From: Mesorhizobium australicum
GTDB taxonomy: Bacteria > Pseudomonadota > Alphaproteobacteria > Rhizobiales > Rhizobiaceae
Direction of reading: 5' to 3'
Assembly (NCBI RefSeq): GCF_900177325.1
Contig: NZ_FXBL01000004.1
Location: forward strand, 2,046,001 to 2,110,000
DNA: 64,000 nt
The translations under genes were made by a program, and so were the position numbers. Shown here one piece after another: positions 59,634-64,000 of the stretch (positions within the stretch are counted from its first letter, which is position 1; each line of letters begins with the position of its first letter). The notes under the pieces are model-generated. The model did no database searches. It was not told where the DNA came from and saw only the letters and a program-made list of their open reading frames with translations.

Positions 59634-60112
59634 TGCGACGTCCCCACGCGCAGGCGCGGCAGGCCGGTCAGCCAGTTGACCTCGATGCGCGCCTCGGTGC
59701 CGGCGGCGTTGCGCAGCAGGATCTCCGCGCCCGACGAACTGCCGTCCGGCCGGAAGACGAGATAGTAGGTCGACCCCTCCGGCGAGACGAATTCGGAACC
59801 CGCGATCATGCGGACCTCCTGGTCGTCGGGAAGCTGCACCGGCGTCGAGCCGGCGGGATAGACGTATTGCTTGGCCCCGGCATTGATCGCGAACAGCGTG
59901 TTGCGGCCCTTGAGGACCGCGTCGCTGCGGGCGCGGAACAGCATGGACTGCATCGATTCCGCGCTCATCAGCGGCGTGACGCGGTTTTCGCGGCGCGCCA
60001 GCGTCGAGCCGACGGAGCCGAGCACAAGCGCCAGGATGGCGAGCGTGACGAGGAACTCGACGAGGGTGAAGCCCGCCTCGGCATGCAGGGCAGGGGCGGG
60101 GCGCGCGCTCAT
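59630..60112 (-). CDS. gspH: Type II secretion pseudopilin GspH
   Basis: A 160-residue pseudopilin with leader and helix EAGFTLVEFLVTLAILALVLGSVG (glutamate at +5) and a C-terminal beta domain with GAKQYVYPAGSTPVQLPDDQEVRM and STYYLVFRPDGSSSGAEILL. The GspH/FimT-type GFTLVE start and the late FxPDGxxxG element favour GspH over GspG. No GspG major pseudopilin is found between gspF and this gene, where it usually lies. ATG 60112 overlaps the gspF stop by 4 bp. Confidence 0.87.
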   Translation of the reverse strand: MSARPAPALHAEAGFTLVEFLVTLAILALVLGSVGSTLARRENRVTPLMSAESMQSMLFRARSDAVLKGRNTLFAINAGAKQYVYPAGSTPVQLPDDQEVRMIAGSEFVSPEGSTYYLVFRPDGSSSGAEILLRNAAGTEARIEVNWLTGLPRLRVGTSQ

Positions 60113-61329
60113 CGGATCGCCATCTCGTTGATGGAGAGCAGCGTCGTCATCACCGAGATGACGAGACTGCCGACCAGCCCGCCGAGGATGATGGTCATGG
60201 CAGGCGTGAGCAGCGCCAGCGCGCGGCTGATGGCGCGCTGCATCTGCGCCTGCGTCATCGCGCCGGAGCGGCCCATCATCGTCGCGAGATTGTTGGATTC
60301 TTCGCCGAGCCGGACCAGCGCCAGGATCGAATCCGGGAAGGCGTCCGAGGATTTGAGCGCCTGCCAGATCGGCTCGCCGGAGGCGACGCGGTGGCGCGCC
60401 TGCATCAGCTTCGTCTTGTGGCCGGCGGACGGCGCCGTGTCGGCGGAGAGGCTCATCGCATCCAGCATCGGCACGCCGTTGCCCAGAAGCAGCGACATCG
60501 TGTTGAGGTAGCGTTCGCGCGTGGTGCTGCGGATCAGGCCGGAGATGACGGGCAGGCGGGCCGCGACGTCCATGAATCTCGCACGCACGGCGGGACGCTG
60601 GAAGAAGACCGCCATAAGCAGGCCGAGCCCGCCGAGGCAGGCGAGGATGAGCAGGCCGAACTGCTTGATCGTCTCGCCGAAGCCGCCGAGCGCGCGAATA
60701 AGGAAGGGCGGCTCGGCGCCGGCATTGGAGAAGATCGGTTCCAGCGCCGGCACGAGATAGAGCGAGAGCACAAGCAGCGCACCGACCATGATGAGCAGCA
60801 GGAAGGCCGGATAGATCATCGCCTCGGTGATCTCGGACTTGCGCTTGGCACGCAGCGCATGCGTCTTGGCAAGCTCGGAGACGACGATGTCGAGCCGGCC
60901 GCTGCTCTCGCCCGAGGCGACGAGCGCGACCACGTCCGGCGGCATATTGGGCTGGCTCGCGAAGGCTTCCGCCACCGACTTGCCCTCGGTGATCTGCGAA
61001 TGGATCGCCTGGATGCGCGCCTTCTGGCCCTTGTTGGGCTCGGCGTCGCCGACAGCCTTGAGCGCCACGTCGACGTTGAAGCCGGAGCCGATGATGACCG
61101 CCAGCTCGCTGAGGAAATGGGTCAGGTCGAGCTTGGGCTGGAACAGGCCCCGGAAGGAGGAGGGACCCGCCGTGCCTGCCGACGCGTCGACCTGCTTGAG
61201 CTCGTAAGGAATCTTGCCGGCCTGCGAGAGCTGGCGCACCGCATCGGCCCGGTCGATCGCCGTGACGTAGCCGGTGTCGTGGCCGCCGGACTGGGCGTAG
61301 GCGCGGAACTTGAAACGCGTCGCGGTCAC
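60109..61329 (-). CDS. gspF: Type II secretion inner-membrane platform protein GspF
   Basis: GspF (406 aa) is the polytopic inner-membrane platform protein that contacts the GspE ATPase. It shows the two repeated GspF domains: residues about 68-190 (LTHFLSELAVIIGSGFNVDVALKAVG) and about 270-400 (RYLNTMSLLLGNGVPMLDAMSLSADTAP), with membrane helices at about 167-188, 217-238 and 378-400. The GEESNNLATMM segment is typical. The GTG start at 61329 lies 10 bp after the gspE stop. Confidence 0.95.
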   Translation of the reverse strand: MTATRFKFRAYAQSGGHDTGYVTAIDRADAVRQLSQAGKIPYELKQVDASAGTAGPSSFRGLFQPKLDLTHFLSELAVIIGSGFNVDVALKAVGDAEPNKGQKARIQAIHSQITEGKSVAEAFASQPNMPPDVVALVASGESSGRLDIVVSELAKTHALRAKRKSEITEAMIYPAFLLLIMVGALLVLSLYLVPALEPIFSNAGAEPPFLIRALGGFGETIKQFGLLILACLGGLGLLMAVFFQRPAVRARFMDVAARLPVISGLIRSTTRERYLNTMSLLLGNGVPMLDAMSLSADTAPSAGHKTKLMQARHRVASGEPIWQALKSSDAFPDSILALVRLGEESNNLATMMGRSGAMTQAQMQRAISRALALLTPAMTIILGGLVGSLVISVMTTLLSINEMAIR

Positions 61330-61339
61330 GGCCGGTCAC

Positions 61340-63019
61340 TCATTGCAGGATCTCGTCGGCGAGGTCCGTCGTGAGGTCGAGGCTGAGCACGCGCTGCACC
61401 TCCTCGCGCGTGGTGACGCCGTCGGCGACGAGGCGGGCGGCCTGCGCCGACATGGTGAGGAAGCCGTTGGCGGCCGCGCGCTCCTGCATCTGCTCCTCGC
61501 CGGCGCCGCGGCTGATCATCGAGGCGATCTCGGGCGACACTTCGAGGATCTCGTAGGCGACCGTGCGGCCGGCATAGCCGCTGCCGCGGCAGGTGTTGCA
61601 GACGGGATGGATACCATTGACAGCCGGGGCCTGCACGCCGTGGCACTTGGGGCAGAGCTTGCGCACGAGCCGCTGGGCGGCGACCGCGCGGATGGTCGCG
61701 CCGATGAGGTAGCCGTCGATACCCATGTCCAGCAGGCGGGTGAGCGCGCCGGCCGCGCTGTTGGTGTGCAGCGTCGAGAAAACCAGGTGGCCGGTGAGCG
61801 ACGCCTGGATGGCGATCTGGGCCGTCTCGGCGTCGCGGATTTCGCCGATGAGGATCACGTCCGGGTCCTGGCGCAGGACGGAGCGGAGCGCACGCGCAAA
61901 GGTGAGGTCGATCGCCGGGTCGACCTGGAGCTGGGTGATGCCGTCGAGGCGGTATTCGACCGGGTCCTCGACGGTGAAGATCTTCACCTCGTCGGGGTCT
62001 CGCTCCTTGAGCAGCGAATAGAGCGTGGTCGTCTTGCCGCTGCCGGTCGGGCCTGTGATCAGCACGATGCCGTTGGGGATGTGGGCGAATTCCTTGAACC
62101 TGGCGATCGCCTCGGCGTCGAAGCCGAGTGCGTTGAGCGACAGCGCCACGCCCGACTTGTCGAGGATGCGCAGCACGAAGGTCTCGCCGTGGACGGACGG
62201 CAGCACCGAGACGCGGAGGTCGATCTCCTGGCCGCGCACCGTGACGCGCATGCGCCCGTCCTGCGGCATGCGCCGCTCTGCGATGTTGAGGCGCGACAGG
62301 ATCTTGATGCGGGTGGCGATGCCGGCATGCATCGACTTCGGCGCGGTCTCGGCGACGGTCAGCAGGCCGTCGCAGCGGAAGCGGATGCGCAGGTGGTCGA
62401 TCGTCGGCTCGACATGGATATCGGTGGCGCCGCGATCCACCGCCTGCTGGATGATGTTGGCGACGAAGCGGATGACCGGCGCCTCACGGGCGAAATCGCG
62501 CAGCCGCTCGATGTCGTCGGTGTCGGCGAGGTCGTCGTCGACCGCCATCAGCAGGCTGTCGGGGCTGTCGAGCTTGGTCTCCTTCAGCGTGCGCAGCCGC
62601 TCGGCGATGGCGCTGCGCGGGAACACCCGCAGCTCCGGCTCGCAGTCGAAATGGTAGCGCAGCACGTCGAGCGTCGAGCGGGCGAAGGGATCGGCGGCGG
62701 CGACCAGCACGCGGTTCTCGACGAAGGCCAGCGGCAGCACCTGGTTGGCCTCGAGGAAGTTCATGCCGATGCCGCGAACCAGCGCAAGGTCGACCTCGTC
62801 GGGCACGGCCGGCAGGACCGGCACGCCGAGGAAGGCCGAAAGATGCTGGGCGAGGTCGCTCTCCCGGAGCAGGCCGAGCTCGATGAAGACGGTGTCGACC
62901 GGGTGGCCGGTCGAGCTGTGGGCGTTGCGCGCGCGCTTGACGGATTCGGCCGTGAGGATGCGGTTGTCCCCGAGCCAGGACAGGAAGTCGGAAAAGGTCG
63001 GATATTCCGCAAGTCTCAT
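61340..63019 (-). CDS. gspE: Type II secretion ATPase GspE
   Basis: GspE (559 aa) drives pseudopilus assembly. The N-terminal MshEN-type domain (about residues 1-150) is followed by the ATPase: Walker A ITGPTGSGKTTTLYS near residue 325, Asp box IFTVEDPVEYRLDG, Walker B LRQDPDVILIGEIRD and the His box TGHLVFSTLHTNSA. The four zinc cysteines are in LCPKCHGV and CNTCRGSGYAGR. The sequence is complete. It lies between gspK upstream and gspF downstream; gspD, gspC, gspG, gspL and gspM are not in the window. Confidence 0.97.
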   Translation of the reverse strand: MRLAEYPTFSDFLSWLGDNRILTAESVKRARNAHSSTGHPVDTVFIELGLLRESDLAQHLSAFLGVPVLPAVPDEVDLALVRGIGMNFLEANQVLPLAFVENRVLVAAADPFARSTLDVLRYHFDCEPELRVFPRSAIAERLRTLKETKLDSPDSLLMAVDDDLADTDDIERLRDFAREAPVIRFVANIIQQAVDRGATDIHVEPTIDHLRIRFRCDGLLTVAETAPKSMHAGIATRIKILSRLNIAERRMPQDGRMRVTVRGQEIDLRVSVLPSVHGETFVLRILDKSGVALSLNALGFDAEAIARFKEFAHIPNGIVLITGPTGSGKTTTLYSLLKERDPDEVKIFTVEDPVEYRLDGITQLQVDPAIDLTFARALRSVLRQDPDVILIGEIRDAETAQIAIQASLTGHLVFSTLHTNSAAGALTRLLDMGIDGYLIGATIRAVAAQRLVRKLCPKCHGVQAPAVNGIHPVCNTCRGSGYAGRTVAYEILEVSPEIASMISRGAGEEQMQERAAANGFLTMSAQAARLVADGVTTREEVQRVLSLDLTTDLADEILQ

Positions 63020-63038
63020 GGAAGGGGCATCCGTCTCG

Positions 63039-64000
63039 TTACGGGTCGCTGGCGAGCACCGCCGCCACGCCGGCTCCGAAAATCATATCGCATTCGACGA
63101 GGCCGCTGAAGCCGCTTTCCCCTTCGGGCAGGAACTCGGGATTTGACGTCCGCTCGACGATGGAAAACTCGCCGGTCTCGTTCTCGCTCGCCGTGAGCAC
63201 CGCCCCGGCATAGCCCGACATGCCGCCGTCGAGCGTGCGCAATTCCACATCGACGCGATAGGTCTTGGCCCCTTCCTCCTCGTCCGGAAGGATAAAGGGA
63301 TATTTGGGCGTGGGCTTCGACGGCAGGACGCTCGACAGGCGGGTCGAGATGCGCGGGCCGAGGATCGTGTCGGCGGTGTTCCGGGTCGAGAAGACCTCGG
63401 TGAGCGCGCGGACCGGCTTTCCGCGGAAGCCTTCGAAGTCGTAGAGTTCCTCGACCGCCTCGAAGGGCAGGCGCTTCAGGCCGCCGGCGACGCGATCCTC
63501 GGCGCCGGCCGCGGGCGCGACCTGGGGAGTGCGCTGCGGGTCGCCTTCGCCCCCTCCGTTTCCACCGTCGCCATTGCCGTTGCCATCACCTCCGCCATCG
63601 CCACCGCCGCCGTCCCCGTCGTCCTCCGGCGGTCGGGTGCGGTAGGCGATCAGTGCCTCGGTGAGCTCGGCAATGTCGCCGGAGGGAAAGCCCAGTGCAC
63701 GGAAGCCTTCCGACAGGAGCTCGGCCGGTGCGTTGTTGATGCCGATCAGGCCGCGCTGGTCCTGGATCCGCGCCTCGATCAGGTACCGCGTCGACCGGCA
63801 GCGCAGCGGTTCGGAGCGGACCCTGATCTCCTCGTTGCGGGGTTCTGTCGGCGGGGCTGCGAGATCTCGCGCCAGAACCGTCAGCAACCCGTCGGCGATC
63901 GTTTCCAGCCGTTGCTGCTGGAGCTGGTTCGAGGCGACGAGCAGTTCGGTCCGTGCGCCCAGAACGAGCGGCGCGAGGATCGCAGTCACGGCGAGAAGAA
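63039..64000 (-). CDS. gspK: Type II secretion minor pseudopilin GspK (5' end outside window)
   Basis: About 320 codons of GspK are visible; the prepilin leader lies past 64000. The edge reads LLAVTAILAPLVLGARTELLVASNQLQQQRLETIADG, the end of the pseudopilin helix, followed by the GspK domain with ARIQDQRGLIGINNAPAELLSEGFRALG and later PVRALTEVFSTRNTADTILGPRIS. An unusual insertion of about 28 residues rich in Gly, Asp and Asn lies at about 63545-63630 (EDDGDGGGGD onward). GspK often has a calcium site near its variable region. A GTG at 63989 is not a likely start because the helix continues upstream. Confidence 0.88.
   Translation of the reverse strand, partial: LLAVTAILAPLVLGARTELLVASNQLQQQRLETIADGLLTVLARDLAAPPTEPRNEEIRVRSEPLRCRSTRYLIEARIQDQRGLIGINNAPAELLSEGFRALGFPSGDIAELTEALIAYRTRPPEDDGDGGGGDGGGDGNGNGDGGNGGGEGDPQRTPQVAPAAGAEDRVAGGLKRLPFEAVEELYDFEGFRGKPVRALTEVFSTRNTADTILGPRISTRLSSVLPSKPTPKYPFILPDEEEGAKTYRVDVELRTLDGGMSGYAGAVLTASENETGEFSIVERTSNPEFLPEGESGFSGLVECDMIFGAGVAAVLASDP

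Overview
The window is a GC-rich, gene-dense chromosomal segment from an alphaproteobacterium. It most likely belongs to the Hyphomicrobiales (Rhizobiales), near Mesorhizobium/Aminobacter-type Phyllobacteriaceae. The evidence is the conserved order ctaC-ctaD-ctaB-small ORF-ctaG-ctaE-DUF983-SURF1-ispH-thrB-rnhA, a CcrM-type adenine methyltransferase with a C-terminal RAMA-like region, IalB-family and extensin-family proteins, and intergenic palindromic repeats of the type found in rhizobia. The family-level assignment is inference; no 16S rRNA gene is present.

Positions 1-12,000 hold the end of tldD and an IalB-family protein on the minus strand. Divergent from them is a long plus-strand respiratory block for aa3-type cytochrome c oxidase subunits I-III and its assembly factors (heme O synthase, CtaG, SURF1). 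It runs on through ispH, thrB and rnhA. A peroxiredoxin and a DsbD-like periplasmic protein follow on the minus strand.

Positions 12,000-30,000 hold YqgE and a tight minus-strand operon thrC / M16 peptidase / GNAT / membrane PAS-GGDEF-EAL protein. They also hold ccrM, two toxin-antitoxin-like modules (VapBC-like with a clear operator, and DUF433/DUF5615), mutY, a DUF721 protein, a DsbA-like lipoprotein and smc.

Positions 30,000-50,000 are a patchwork of single genes separated by repeats. They include two tandem extensin-family proteins, an LssY-C protein, a divergent HxlR regulator and NAD(P)H:FMN reductase sharing a palindrome, a fatty acid desaturase, a thioesterase, ppdK, a GT9 glycosyltransferase, a polysaccharide deacetylase, a class III aminotransferase, a secreted beta-rich protein, an acyl-CoA ligase and a DUF1499 protein. 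A small AT-richer patch near 49.3-50.15 kb carries an orphan membrane protein and a remnant of a DUF6471 gene.

Positions 50,000-64,000 hold an MBL-fold hydrolase, bioY, tRNA-Gln(TTG), a GT2 glycosyltransferase, a DUF2793 phage/GTA-like protein, the full dTDP-L-rhamnose operon (rfbA-rfbC-rfbB-rfbD), an acidic orphan protein, and a type II secretion operon. In transcription order that operon is gspK (cut by the window edge)-gspE-gspF-gspH-gspI-gspJ. The right-hand end therefore groups surface-glycan synthesis with protein secretion. Most of the window is ordinary housekeeping. The points most worth following are the VapBC twin operator, the HxlR/reductase pair, the DUF2793-rhamnose-T2SS neighbourhood, the secreted protein at 44.8-45.9 kb and the decayed DUF6471 locus.
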